From assembly GCA_003024785.1 (NCBI GenBank), contig PUQB01000661.1, forward strand, positions 64,063 to 128,062: 64,000 nucleotides of DNA. Reading direction: 5' to 3'. Under the pieces are notes generated by a model. That model searched no databases, had not been told where the DNA came from, and saw only the letters and a list, made by a program, of their open reading frames with translations. The DNA comes from Selaginella tamariscina. Its lineage: Eukaryota > Streptophyta > Lycopodiopsida > Selaginellales > Selaginellaceae. Shown one piece after another: positions 46,943 through 59,122 of this stretch. The stretch's first letter is position 1; each line of letters opens with the position of its first letter. A program made the position numbers and the translations under genes.

Positions 46943-48025
46943 CTTCGTATATCTCGCAGATTTACAAGCTACATTGCGAAATTAAACACAGATCCATGTA
47001 CCCAATTAAGAACAAAACCTGAATCCCTCACTCGTGTGTGAAAATTTCCTGCCTGTTATACAAAATTCCTGTTCTTGGTCTGCGCAATTCTCTCACCCCT
47101 TTCGAAAGAAATAAAAAATGTGGGTTTTAAAGAGCAATATAACACCCTTTTACCCTTTCTGCCCTTATATTCCAAACCCTGCTTTGGAGTGAAGGTAAAG
47201 GGCAGAATTTGGTGACTACCTAGATAGCTAAAGATCAATCTTTCATGCCTTTAAACGAAAACAACAAAATAAATATTTTATTAAATAATTAACTTAATAT
47301 ATTAATTAATTATATTTAATTAACATAATATCGATTTATAGTACAGAATATAATTGTCAAGGAAAATTTTGTGAAAATAGACGGGCACCAACCTGCACGG
47401 GACAACAGCCAAACATAAGGGTCACAATCTCACCAATATACAAATTAGTATATTTAAATAAAACTTAAATTTTTAATTAATTTAATTAAGCTTAATTAGC
47501 ATCGTGCATGCAACAAAGTTAATTATTAATTATAAATAGCAATTATAATTAAATCATATCTGAAGGTTTGTCTCTATACGAATTAATAAAAAGTATAATA
47601 CATTAAATACGAATATTAACTTTATGTTTACGAATTTGACACTTGGAGGAATCTTTCATCTTTACGTGAAAGATATTCTATATGCGTGGACCGACACGTA
47701 GTGTGTGTGTGTGTGTGTGTGTGTGTATCAGTCTGTTATAGTCTTCTAGAAAAAGCATATATAAAATATTAAAGTAGTATTTAACATAAAAAAAAGAGAT
47801 ATTTCTTTATTTATATAATTATTGAACATAAATGTTAAAGTTATTGAATTAATATTATTGTCTGTTGTCAGTTTCAATGTCAAAGTTGTGAGCAGGCAAC
47901 AGGTCACACATATATATATAGAGACATATATATATACATAGACAGTGATAGTTAAATAATTATTAATAATAAATAGTCCGATTAGTTTAAATAAACATAA
48001 AATTCACAGTTTTATGTGTATAAGA

Positions 48026-48056
<31 letters not shown>

Positions 48057-48371
48057 AACTCAAAGTACACATATAAAAAGAAGGATATATAAATATATAC
48101 CATAAAAATAGTTATTATATATATAAATTTCAAATTGACAGCTTTAATGACCTTTAAATTTAAGTAAATGTTGATGATGAAATGCGGAAAGCATACACAT
48201 ACATATAACACGCACGCACATTATGTTCTGTGTTTAATATCATTAAAGAATTAACATAACAGAAAGTATTAGTAGTGTATATATAAAAAGAATGTATGTG
48301 TATAAATATATACACAGTGTTAAGTAAACATAATATTCATATTGAAAAACTAAAGACAGAAGAGATTTCCT
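46943..48371. other. Upstream region of the NT-C2 gene
   Basis: No gene seen. AT-rich with GT microsatellites at 47699-47727 and 48027-48055. From about 47500 it matches 52500-53160 in the right arm. It probably holds the promoter of the NT-C2 gene; I see no clear TATA box. Confidence 0.5.
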
Positions 48372-48454
48372 CTAATGTGTTTGTGTAGTCGGTTCTTTCT
48401 TCACTTTGGAAGGCGGAAGTGGAGGGGTCTGTAAAATAAATGTACATATACATG

Positions 48455-48505
<51 letters not shown>

Positions 48506-48748
48506 CACACACACACCAAGTATGTAATGTATGATATCATTGCTGGATTATAAGATAAGAATCTGAATTTGATAAAGAAAAAACTCTCGTTTAAAATTAT
48601 ACACTGTATATGTGTAAATGTTTGTAAAATTTGATAATACAAATTATACACAGAGACGTGTGTACACACATACCTGCGTCAGCGCCAATCCAGCGATGGC
48701 GATCATGCATCCTACAGTCCCCACCATGAGCTGCGTCTTGTTCACCAT
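48372..48748 (-). CDS. 43-residue single-helix membrane protein (two exons)
   Basis: Exon 1 (48674-48748, 25 codons) starts MVNKTQLMVGTVGCM and continues into a hydrophobic helix ending GLALTQ at a GT donor. Exon 2 (48372-48428) adds TPPLPPSKVKKEPTTQTH and a stop, in the same phase. The intron has GT-AG ends and a (CT)n(CA)n tract (48455-48517). The product is a tiny protein with one membrane-spanning helix and a short basic Pro-rich tail. I do not recognise the family; small organelle or ER membrane subunits look like this. A partial copy of exon 2 lies at about 53250-53300. Confidence 0.55.
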
Positions 48749-48822
48749 TCCTTACAAACCTAACCCTAAATGTAGCCTAAACAAAAGAAACCCTAGGGTT
48801 ATATAATTTAGGGTTTAAGAGA
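48749..48822. promoter_or_regulatory. Telo-box-like promoter region, possibly bidirectional
   Basis: AACCCTAAATG, AAACCCTAGGGTT, TATATAAT and TTTAGGGTTT lie within about 70 bp upstream of the small membrane protein gene. AAACCCTA telo-boxes are known plant promoter elements of housekeeping and growth genes. Divergent exon-like sequence starts on the plus strand right after. Confidence 0.5.
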
Positions 48823-49025
48823 TGATTAACGTTTTAAAACTCTTGCTAATTACAGGTTATGATTCAACATGGTAAGTTTTTACCCTCTCTCACACGCACG
48901 CACGCACGCACATTTTTTACACACGTCAGGTAGCTCTGGGTTTTACAATATGGCATTTATTCAAGGCCAGGATTTCAACCTAAAGCAGACCAGCGTGGTC
49001 TTTAAGATTCAAGATGACAAGTTGT
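48822..49025 (+). pseudogene. Exon fragment, possibly PB1-like
   Basis: Exon-like GGTTATGATTCAACATG followed by GTAAGT, then an AG acceptor at 48928-48929 and SSGFYNMAFIQGQDF ... SVVFKIQDDK. The last part resembles the first strand of the PB1 domain in plant CBS-CBS-PB1 proteins (FSFKIEDKK-like), but is short and stops after DDK. The duplicate at 53280-53500 keeps GYDSTQISG before the intron. Probably a truncated gene piece; the assignment is weak. Confidence 0.3.
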
Positions 49026-49511
49026 ATATACTATTATTATGTTATGTATAAATTTAATTATTTTATTTCGCTAAGCAGGTTTGATTATATGGCAATTAGT
49101 GATACTAAACAAGGCATCTTGACGTATTATTTGCGTGTATACACATGTTATTATATATATAGTTCGTTTATGTTTGAAAAGTATCAATATTCAGCTGAAA
49201 CCACGGTAAAACAGGCTCCATGGGTGGATTAGCTTTAAGCCTAACATCGGTTTTTGGATAATTACACCAAGTAATGAGTTTAAAAATGGAGGTCCAACAT
49301 TTTCTGCGGCTTATGTATGATTATCTTCGTCTAGAAGCACCACTTATGGACTAATCATTATAATTTATAAATGAAATGTTAAACTTTCTTTTAAAAAATA
49401 CAAATGCATACAAAACATTAATATTAAATATGTAATAAAACAACAATGTATTTAACTATAAAAGATATACACCTCACATTTATATATTACAACATCGGTA
49501 TAATATTTAAG

Positions 49512-50138
49512 ACGCTAAACCTGTCTTAAACCCCTCTAAACTGACTCTAACTCCTGATTTCTACGTAGATTCTCCGAATAATCCTTCTTAACGGTGTCAG
49601 AGAAGATACCAACAAGACACTCGCTGAATATTTCTCCTCCAGTACTTCTGTTTTTCTCCCTTAGCCGCATTTCTCGTCCTCTCTATCCATTTCATGCATG
49701 TTTCTAGATGCCTATACAAATATTTATATATTAGCTCTCTCTCTCTCTCTAACACACACGGACAAAAGAATTTGTACATAGCATAGTATGTATTATAATT
49801 AATATAATAGCATATAATGATAAATCCTAAAGTAATTAAGAAATGAATTCCTTCACTTATAGACAAGTTAAGGTAATAGAGTACACTAATTAGATAAAAT
49901 TATACATATTTAGTATGATAATATGATGTCATAAAGCATATTCCTTGAAAACATAATTATACATCCTCTATTACTAAATGTAAGATCATTAACAATATGG
50001 AATTTTAAATTCTATTTATTAAGTATGTGTTGGTATTAGTTTAAAGTGTATATCTTACATTATAAACATTTAATAATATATGTGTTACTAATTTACAAGT
50101 ACCTTCAAACTTTTCTTTTTCCAACTTCTGCTTCAAAG
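49512..50138 (-). pseudogene. NT-C2 coiled-coil gene fragment, right arm (distal piece)
   Basis: The piece at 49512-49715 matches exon 42951-43441 (KKDYSENLR..NQEL and MRLREK parts). The segment to 50138 matches intron DNA and the start of exon 44808-45115 up to the D3 insertion. Broken duplicate of the main gene; same piece as 33528-34334 in the left arm. Confidence 0.8.
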
Positions 50139-51524
50139 TGTTAGAGTTTTAACCCATAAGGTTAAAATGTGGTAACACGTGGCTGCTAAGTGGACTTCCG
50201 GCATTAAATTTAAAACAACCCTTAGCATAAGACTTAGGGTCCATAAAATGACCATCCTCCAAACCTTAGAAAATAATATGAGCAGACTTTAGAATCTTAT
50301 CCTAAAAGACCTACACAGACTCATGTCCACCCTAGCTAAGAAGACATGCCTTGCACATACCCCCGTGACATAGCTAAGGCATAATAACTTACCCTTTGAG
50401 GAATCACCATCATCGGGGAAGTCTCTAGGGTGACAAGGGGTACCTTTAACCACGACTAACCCTTAAAGGTTTGAATGGTTAAGTTATACCTTAGTCCCAT
50501 GGCTAGTACCTAGTGAGGACACGAGTGTGCACCTTAGGTAAACATGAGTGTTTTACTAAGTAAACTCCTCAAGATTAAGTTTGAATAACCCTAAATACAC
50601 AACCTCACAAGTGCTTCACAAAAGGACTCTTACTAATGAGCTTACCCCTAGATCTCAAGAAAACACCCCATAGCCAAGTGTGCCATTAGCATATTTAGTT
50701 ATGAGACCTAACCTTTCTTGAGTTGATGCCCAAGGTTTAACACTTTAATGTGAACACATGTACGCCTACTTACTAGAGTATCCAACCCTTCGGGATTAAC
50801 CCCATGAGACAACCCCAAAAGGTGTGTCTTAAGCATTGTATTATGTGCCATCTAACCTAGTGTCACATGGAGTGTTTCCCATATGTGGGTTATTATGCCA
50901 TAGCCCCTTAAATTCAAGGGTTGCACTTATGTAGTTCTCAATGCTAATTCTATAACCCTTCTGTTATCCCTCAGGAACTCGGTAAAAGAAACCCTTGTCA
51001 ACCTAAAACCCACGACCACAATTGAACAAGAATACGAACGTGCTTTACTTAATTATGAGTGCTGCTCTTAGTTTGATATATAGGACTTACTTATAAGTGC
51101 TGCTTTTAGTTTGACATATAGAACTTACTTATGAGTGCTGCTCTTAGTTTGACATATAGGAGGAGATTGAAGATAAACCTTAACCTTTGATTCTTAAAAT
51201 GTACAGTCCGTGACATGGATTCGTCAATGTTAAAGATAGGCTACCTAGAAGGTGGGATGCACCCTTACTGTTTAGAAGTTGAGGCGACATGTGCCTTAAC
51301 AACACAAGTTAGAACTTGCAACACAAGAGAAGAGTAACGAACTTAGTCATGAATCCAATAACCCTCACTCATACATGTACTACTTAATATAGGTCCCTCC
51401 CCTGTTTTCTTATTTACATAAGTGGGCTGGCATGAAATCTCATTCCTAAAGGAATATACTTAATGAGTTAATTGAGGGAGGTTAAAGTAACCTTAAGGTT
51501 CCGATGTGCCACCTAGTTATAACA
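50139..51524 (-). repeat. D3: solo-LTR-like repeat, right arm
   Basis: 1386 bp, reverse complement of D2 with scattered differences. Ends TGTTATAACTAGGTGGCAC and TTAAAACTCTAACA; flanks in repeat sense are TTTTG and CTTTG, identical to D2. It was therefore present before the arm duplicated. Confidence 0.78.
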
Positions 51525-51944
51525 CAAAAAACCAAAGTAAGAATTTTCTAGATGGTTTTACATAGAGTTTTTTGTAAATACCTAATGACAAGTAACCGAA
51601 CCATCACTAGATACGTAAGTGCATTAAACATGCATATTTTCTTTACACCTCCTAAGGCTTATCAACATAATTCGGTGAATAACAAAAAATAAAAATAAAA
51701 AAGAATCATAATCAAAACTATCATTATTCCTTGCTGTTATTCCCTTTTCATGAGCAAGCTCCTGGATAATATTCCAAAAATCTTTAAGATCCTGATTCTT
51801 AGAATATTCGAGTTCCCACTTCTGTAAGCTGATTTGTTCAACTTCTTCCTTGAGCTTAACCTCGCTTAGCGTTAAATTCTCTATCTGTTTCCTTAATGAC
51901 GTCACTTCCTCGCCAATTAACGTGATCCCCTCGTCCTTCTGCAT
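51525..51944 (-). pseudogene. NT-C2 coiled-coil gene fragment, right arm (exon 7-like)
   Basis: 51726-51944 reads MQKDEGITLIGEEV and LSEVKLKEEVEQISLQKWELEY, matching the main exon 44808-45115. About 200 bp of AT-rich DNA of unknown origin lies between it and D3. No NT-C2 exons lie upstream. Confidence 0.8.
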
Positions 51945-52409
51945 TAAAATAATAAGTTTTACTTTGTGTGTGTGTGTGTGTGTGTGTTTTCAAACAATGA
52001 ATTTGAACATGCATACACACATAATATGATACATACATCTATAGTAAGTATAAAGCATACGTTGTAATACATACATACATATGTATTATCTTTATAAACA
52101 TACATCTCAAACATAATACGTCCATCTCATGTATATCTTGACATAGATACGAATCATATAAACAATCCACACATAATATAGATACATACAATAAACACAC
52201 ACAACGCAGTATATACATAATAAACACACATATAAACGCGCGCGTGTGTGTGTATACACACGGCAAACAGATGTATACATGTAGTAGCACGCGCACGCAC
52301 ACACACACACACCTTGTGTGTTGTTTGAGAGTTTCACAATCCTGTTTATCCAAGCTTGATGGTAAACTTAAGCGAGCAGGTTTACCAAGCTTATCTGAAC
52401 TTGTTCTAA

Positions 52410-53700
52410 CCCTATATGTATAAGTTAATTATATAAGGATTGGAAAACTAGAACCACATTATGACTTTATAAAATTAACCAGTTTATTCACCGTACATTG
52501 AGAGAGAGAGAGAGAGAGTATAACATATAGTATCTAATACTATCTTAATAACAATTATAATTAAATCATACCTGAAGGTTTGTCTCTATACGAATTAATA
52601 AAAAATATAATTATTTTTACGAATTTGACACTCGGAAGAATGTTTCATCTTTATGTGAAAGATATTCTATATGTGTATTAAAGTAGTATTTAACATAAAA
52701 AAAATAGATATTCTATATTCTATAAAACTTATTGAGCATAAATATTATTTATGTTAAAGTTATTGAATTAATATTATTGTCTGTTGTCAGTTTCAATGTC
52801 AAAGTTGTGAGGTCACACACATATATATGGAGACACACAAATATATATACATAGACAGTGATAGTTACTAAATAGTCTGATCAATTTAAATAAACATATC
52901 ACCATTATAAATTCACAGTTTTATGTGTATAGGCTGTGTGTGTGTTAAACTCAAACTTACATATAGAAAGGGACATATAAATATATCCCATAAAAATATC
53001 AATAACAGTGTTATATATATATAAATTTGCTTGAATGACCTTTAAATTTAAGTAAATGCTGATGATGAAATGCGGAAAGCACACACACACACACACACAC
53101 ATAATGTTCTGTGTTTAATATCATTAAAGAATTAACATAACAGAAAGAATTGACAATAATATAAAGTATACATATGCATAGTGTATATATGTGTACGCAG
53201 GGTTAAGTAAACACAATATTCATATTGAAAAACTAAAGACAGAATAGATTTCCTCTAATGTGTTTTCACTTTGGGAGGCGGAAGTGGAGGGGTCTGGAGG
53301 TTATGATTCAACACAGATATCAGGTAAGTTTTCACTCTCTCACACACACACACGCACGCACGCACACGTTTTTCACATACAGATACATCATGTTACGTTA
53401 GCTCTGGGTTTTACACATATGGCATCTATTCAAGGCCAGAGGGCTGGCAGCGTGGTCTTTAAAATTCAAGATGACAAGCTGTATATACTAAATTATTTTT
53501 ATTTTGTTAAACAAGTCTAATTATATGGTAATTAGTGATGACAAGTTCGTTTATGTTTTAGGTATCAATATTTGGGTGGATTAGCTTTAAGCCTAACATC
53601 GGTTTTTGGATAATTACACCAAGTAATGAGTTTAAAAATGGAGGTCCATAAAGCCCTTATGTATGATTATCTTCGTCTAGAAGCACCACTTATGTGTTAA
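52410..53700 (-). repeat. Copy of DNA upstream of the NT-C2 gene
   Basis: Matches parts of 46305-49390 in the same orientation, with a deletion that removes exons 1-6 of the NT-C2 gene and another that removes exon 1 of the small membrane protein. At about 53300 its exon 2 copy is fused directly to GGTTATGATTCAACAC of the PB1-like fragment. No intact gene. Confidence 0.7.
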
Positions 53701-53940
53701 TTACAACATCGTTAAAGCGTATCCTTCAAATATATATTATATCATCGATACATTATATTTTATTAAAGAGGTTCCATGCATGGAACGGTTTGGAATTTAT
53801 TTTTATATATGTATGTACGTACGTATGTATGTATATAATTAATGTTAAACTACTTCCACTAATATCGTTAGAATTCAATGGGATGAACACTATACTTTAT
53901 ATATACTATTGAAATCAGAATGTCAATCTCAAGACACTTA

Positions 53941-54078
53941 GACATTCTTGCACAGCTTACAGAAAAATGGAGACCTCATATCTTCAGCAGTCCATTTCGC
54001 ACACACCCGGTGGTACCAACTTTTGCATTCACCACAGACTATCCAGTCATCCCCTTCCCATAGGCCACACTCTTCACA
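53941..54078 (-). other. PHD finger at the C-terminus of CR copy 2
   Basis: Cys/His order CxxC-x10-CxxC-x4-HxxC-x13-CxxC with W in WYHRVC, which is the PHD signature (Cys4-His-Cys3). The last motif CKLCKNV directly precedes the stop codon. Confidence 0.85.
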
Positions 54079-54274
54079 CTCCTCATCTTCAACTTCGAAT
54101 AGAGGTCCCTTCTCACGAACAACACGCTCCATGTCTTCCATCACCTGCTGCAACTCCAGGCGATAATCAGGTACCAGCTCCGCTTTTTCCGGTCTGGGGA
54201 GAATCAACTGCTTTGCCTCTTTCAACTCCGTGATCGAATAACTGGACCGCTTTCTTTTTCGTTGACCGTCAGCA

Positions 54275-54530
54275 TCCGTTTTGAGCTTGGTGTGAGCATC
54301 CGTTTTGGGCGTCTTGAGGTTGGTGTCAGCATCCGTTTTGGGCGTCTTGAGCCTGGTGTCAGCATCCGTTTTGGGCGTCTTGAGCTTGGTGTGAGCATCC
54401 GTTTTGGGTGTGTTGAGCTTGGTGTGAGCATCCGTTTTGGGCGTCTTGAGCTTGGTGTCAGCATCCGTTTCCGGTGTTTCAAGCTTGGTGTCAGCATCTG
54501 TTTTGGGTGTCTTGAGCTTGGTATACGGCA
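54275..54530 (-). repeat. 33-bp coding minisatellite (TKLKTPKTDAD units)
   Basis: About seven to eight units here; about five in CR copy 1 (29989-30125). Unit differences are mostly single residues (K/E, D/H, K/R/N). Confidence 0.9.
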
Positions 54531-57210
54531 GCTCACAATGACCCTCCGGAATGACTAGCACGAAGATTGGTTTCTGCTGGCCAATTGATTCGCAAACTTT
54601 AACCAACTCCTCATAATCGGATTTCCACATGGGCCTTCGCTCCTTTGCTAGAGTGACTTGGAGGAGGTACTGAAACCTCCCGGCAATCGAATCCACCAAG
54701 GGGAAATTGCGACTCAGCGGAAGCACGTACTTGTCCCTGTCGGAATCGGTGAAGGTCGAACTGTTGCCGTAGTGAAACTTGATGTCTGCCGGTGGAAGAG
54801 TAATCCTTGAACCATCAGAAAGACCGAACTCGCCACCACCACTTAACGTCTTGTGAGCAAAGTCCTCAAAAACATCCCGCAGCAGTTGCGAACTTTGAGT
54901 CAACTTTGGTCCTGTCTAGGAGTTCCAGTCGTTTCTCCAGGTTAGCTCTGTAGAACTCCTGGCCAAACCGCTTCTTGCACCAAGGGGACACAAACTTCAC
55001 TTCACGTATGCTTTTCATGTTATGCTCGGGATCCTCCAGAAAGATTCTATGTGACACACCCGAGCCCGGGGAATTAACCGGCTCCTGCAACGTTCTCACG
55101 TAATACTCTACTGCCCCGCCCGTTGTCTCCGCCACCCGTGAAAGTTTACGCCGGAAGTGCCGAACAATACCCCCGCAGATATATAGCCGTGCCATGAAAT
55201 TTGCAGCACTCGTATAACCTGGGGAATTAAAAAAGTCCCGCTCTTCTCCTGCCAAGGAGTACTCAGTCCTCTGCAAGTTGTCCTGCCACTTTCTGTTCCA
55301 CAGAGCTAACAGTTCGGCAGGCTTCCACGCGCACATGTGGAGGATTGTGAAGTATCCCTCGTCCATAGTCTTCTCTGCTTCCACGGCACCGTTGGCAGGA
55401 TTTGGACTGGCGAAAAGCACAGAGCGGCCAAATAAATTCTGTACGCCATTGAACCTCTGGTCGATCAGCAACCATGTTCCCGGTACGTCAAGGTACTTGT
55501 CTGCCACCTCCTTTGTTACCTGCTCACACTTTCCACCATGGAAGTAATAGAACTTTGAGAAAGTCGACAGCTGCACTACAATCGAGCAGCCCAACTGGCG
55601 TAGCCGTGATACGAAGTACCACAAACAGCATGACTTGCCGATCCCTGGATTTCCAGAAATATGAGTGAACGTGTAATTGTCGTTGAAAACCTTGTGGAAG
55701 GCCCTCTTATACGAGACGCGAACATAAACCTCACCAAGTTCTCCAGCAATTCGGGGCAGCTTCATAAAGCCATCCTTGACAGTGAAGTCGTCGTCACGCA
55801 GGGGCACCTCAGAGATACCTGGAAGTACAAGAAAACACAATAAATCCAAACAGATCCTGCACAGAACCGACACCCAGAAGACCACTAGTAACGGACAAGG
55901 GACAATAGTAACACTTACCAGCATAACCAGGAGCAAGGGCAGGGGCAGAAGCTGCAAAAACAAACACAGATTTGTCAGCGAGAGAAAGTCGAAATCAATA
56001 AACAGAACAACACCCACAAGATCTAAGACCAGCAATAACAGATCCAGAGCACACAACACCAGCTCTGAGATGGCTTTGAGAAAAAAGAAAAGCTTTTGCA
56101 ATTTACTCAGAAGGGAAAACAACGCCATGGCCACCGAAACAAACAGGAACAAACTCGCCCAAATCCAGGGTCATGAGAAGCTCAAGGCAAGACGAAACAC
56201 ATAGCCTTAAAGAACAATCAATCGCTGACCTACTAGAATCAAATCATCAACAGCAGAACCATACCTTTGGCAAGAGTCCGCTGTTTCTCCTTCTCTAGCA
56301 GCTGCATCTTCTCATCTCGCAGCTGCTTCTCCTTCTCTCGCAGCTGCATCTTCTCATCTCGCACCTGCTTCTCCTTCTCTCGCAGGTACTTTTTCTCTTC
56401 GGGATCTTTCGCGATCGAAAGTTGAAACTCCACGTCATCGATTTTCGTTGCACCCCATCGATTTCTCGTTGCACCCCATCGATTTCTCGTTGCACCCCAT
56501 CGATTTCTCGTTGCACATCCAGCATAGAGCGCAAGTCGACACCCATATCCTTGGAAACCCTAGGACTTCAGCTTTGACGGCCAAGATTTAGATCCAAGTT
56601 TCAACGACGACGATTGATGAGTCCCAAACTTACAAAAGTCAAAGCCGGTCAATGGAATAAAATCAACGTCTTTCAACGGTAAGACGATATTCTATACCCA
56701 CGTGTACGAGTATGAAGTACGGAGTATGTATGATGTGTATTATATAAGAATGTCTAGTATGCCTAGAATATTCTGTAACCTTAAAAATAGAATATTCTAA
56801 AAATATTCTGGTAAATTTGAGAGTAAAAATGTTTTATGCACAAGCCCCACAATGTAAAATTGTAATTTAGTTAAACACCAATTGTATTTTCATCTTGTTC
56901 TTTGTTTCCCTAGGGATTAAATAAGTAATATATAAAATTGCTTCCTTAAACGATCCATTTGTGAAGTTTTGGAACTTGAGTGTTGTAATTGCCACATGGG
57001 TCATTAAGGTTATGACTGTCAGGACCAGACGAGAAATACAAATTTAAGAGGTTCTTTTCTTATTTGCGGTACAGGTGGCTCTACCTGAGAATGATAGTGA
57101 CCTTGCTTGATATATTCAATATGTATGGTATATTCTGGTGATTAGATTTGGTTAAGGTTAAAACCCTTAACTCTAATCTCAACTCAAGTTAGGGCTCCAA
57201 AAAGATCAAG

Positions 57211-59122
57211 CCAAAGATCCAACATTGGCTTTTAAAATATATGATAAGATAGAATTAAGTTACAAATCCAAGATTAATTAAATCTATAAGTATAAAAGCT
57301 TATTAAATATTATAAAATTTTAAATTAAATCAACACCAATTAAGGATCACTCTTGTCTTCATTCTTGTTTTCTTTTTCTCTGCTGATCTACATAGGCAAA
57401 AAATGTTAGTTTTCATTAAAATTAAAAAATTCTTCAATAATAAGACTTAAAGGCATATAGTACATAATAATACCATACAGTTTATATTAATTCAAAAAGA
57501 ATATTTTATGTTAGATTCTCATCTGACTCAATTTGTAATGCTTTCAATTTGTGGATAGAGTTTCAATTAGAGAAGGTAGAATATGTGTTTTTGTGAGTGG
57601 CAGTTGAGCTACAGAAAGTGAAGTTGGTGAATCTGAATTGGTGCCGGATGCGGGAAAGTGGCCGGGAGAAGATGGAAAAGATATTTTAGAAATTTCAAAT
57701 GAGATTCCGATAGTTGGAAATGTTAAAAGATTCATCAACGGTAGTCAAACGAACGATGATTTTTTATATAATTGTGGTTTTTACGAGGTTGAAATTTAAA
57801 ATTTAAAATCTTAACGTTTTAATGTACATTCAACAATATGTTCCTTACTTTGAATCTCCATGAACTACTTTTGGTTTCAAAGCCTCATGCAAATAAGCCA
57901 ACTTATACAAATAAATAAATAATGCATATACACATACATAAACACACACACCCCAAACTCATTCCTGCATTGTATACATATAGTTATATACACGTATGTG
58001 TATGAGAGAAAGAGGATAAAAAGAGAGTCTTAATCAAGAAATGGACCAATGATGAGAAATTATAAATAATATATATATATTATACATACATAAAATATAT
58101 TAAGAATATTTAGTAATTTAAAATCAAGTTGAATATGTATCTATTCCCGAATAAAGTAAATTCCTGTCAAAATACATGTTCTTTAATTATATAGACACTT
58201 TCCTCATATATGTATATACAAATTATATTGTTTTCTTAGCCCTTGAATTTGTCATTAAAAGAATAAGCCTATAGTTTTCACTTCTACATGGAACTCCTCG
58301 GCTTGTTCACTAACAAAAATAGAAACACTTAACAATAAATATATATACATTCACATGTGCAACATATATGTTATACACTATATATTACAAATATAACCTT
58401 TTGAACACATACATTTAAGCATTCTTTTTACCTTTAAGATGTATTCAACGATGTGTTGGTCATTAGGAACTCCAAAGGCCAGATGTGAGAGACCTTAGAT
58501 GGTCTTAGTGGTTGCTAAAATGCTATTGCCAATGCTCAATCCCAGGGTTCCAAGCCGAAATATGGGAATGTGTAGTGGTGGCCTCTACCCGAACACCACG
58601 AGGGTCCATGTATTGGTGGACTAAAGCTCCCTTCTTTGGTATAGGCTCCTATTGAGGAGGAGACATAAAAAGGAGTGAGAGTAGGAGAGAATAGGAGAGA
58701 TTAGGAGTGGATAATGATAGACAAAAGAGATACTAATATATTGCTTTTCAGGAGTACAAGGTGGCCCATCTCTTAGAAACCAAGGTATAATTCTTAGTCA
58801 AAGCAAGACATACAACCCTAACCCATTGCTTGCATGCCTGCTTAGATAGTGGATTGGGTGGTACTAAACATACAATGGTGCTTCCCCATTGAACTTCTTA
58901 GGTCTTGGCCTATTGATTTAATGCACCTCATACATATTGTCTTTAGTACCTTGGTGATTGATATGAACGATCGGATCTAACTTGTTATCAGTGCCACCTA
59001 ATAACCGTTGTTATCAATCTGTACTTGATGGAAGTCACCCACTCCACCATTTAGCTTCCCTTATGGATCACCACTCTTTTGCATTTATTGGTCATCTGAC
59101 AATGGACAAATTATCATCAACT
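57211..59122. other. Unique AT-rich stretch without a recognised gene
   Basis: No supported gene. 58440-59120 is less AT-rich and includes CATAAAAAGGAGTGAG and a TATTGGTGGACT/GGTGGCC-type segment that looks like worn repeat or LTR DNA, but I cannot name it. A 64-residue minus-strand frame at 57544-57738 is unsupported. Confidence 0.4.

Larger units (their letters stand above)
53938..56562 (-). pseudogene. CR copy 2: Crinkler/RHS-like NTPase with coiled coil, 11-residue repeats and PHD finger
   Basis: Exon 1 (near 56270-56550) encodes MGVDLRSMLD with four VQREIDG-type heptads. Exon 3 starts at 55818 after a CAG acceptor. Walker A GNPGIGKS lies at 55631-55654, followed by LLIDQRF (Walker B-like), VLFASPNP and CAWKPAELLALW. 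The nuclease-like part has LVDS and LQVTLAKERR. About seven TKLKTPKTDAD units follow (about 54275-54530). The C-terminus (53941-54078) is a complete PHD finger: CEEC, CGEC, HRVC, CKLC. PHD fingers are known to read histone tails, so a chromatin-bound nuclear NTPase/nuclease is a fair inference. A fossil-like copy with about two breaks. Confidence 0.82.
49512..57210 (-). repeat. Right arm of the inverted duplication
   Basis: Reverse-complement partner of 27331-34334. Carries, from right to left, CR copy 2, intergenic DNA including the PB1-like exon copy, NT-C2 gene fragments and D3. It is longer than the left arm mainly because it keeps about 53.0-53.6 kb. About 56600-57210 carries no gene. 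Confidence 0.88.

Noticed and set aside
48822-49025. A complete PB1-domain gene
   Set aside because: Only one short exon resembles PB1 and the conserved continuation after DDK is missing.
54262-54558. Repetitive frame reading VSIRFGRLEL-type units on the plus strand
   Set aside because: It is the antisense shadow of the 33-bp TKLKTPKTDAD coding repeat of CR copy 2.
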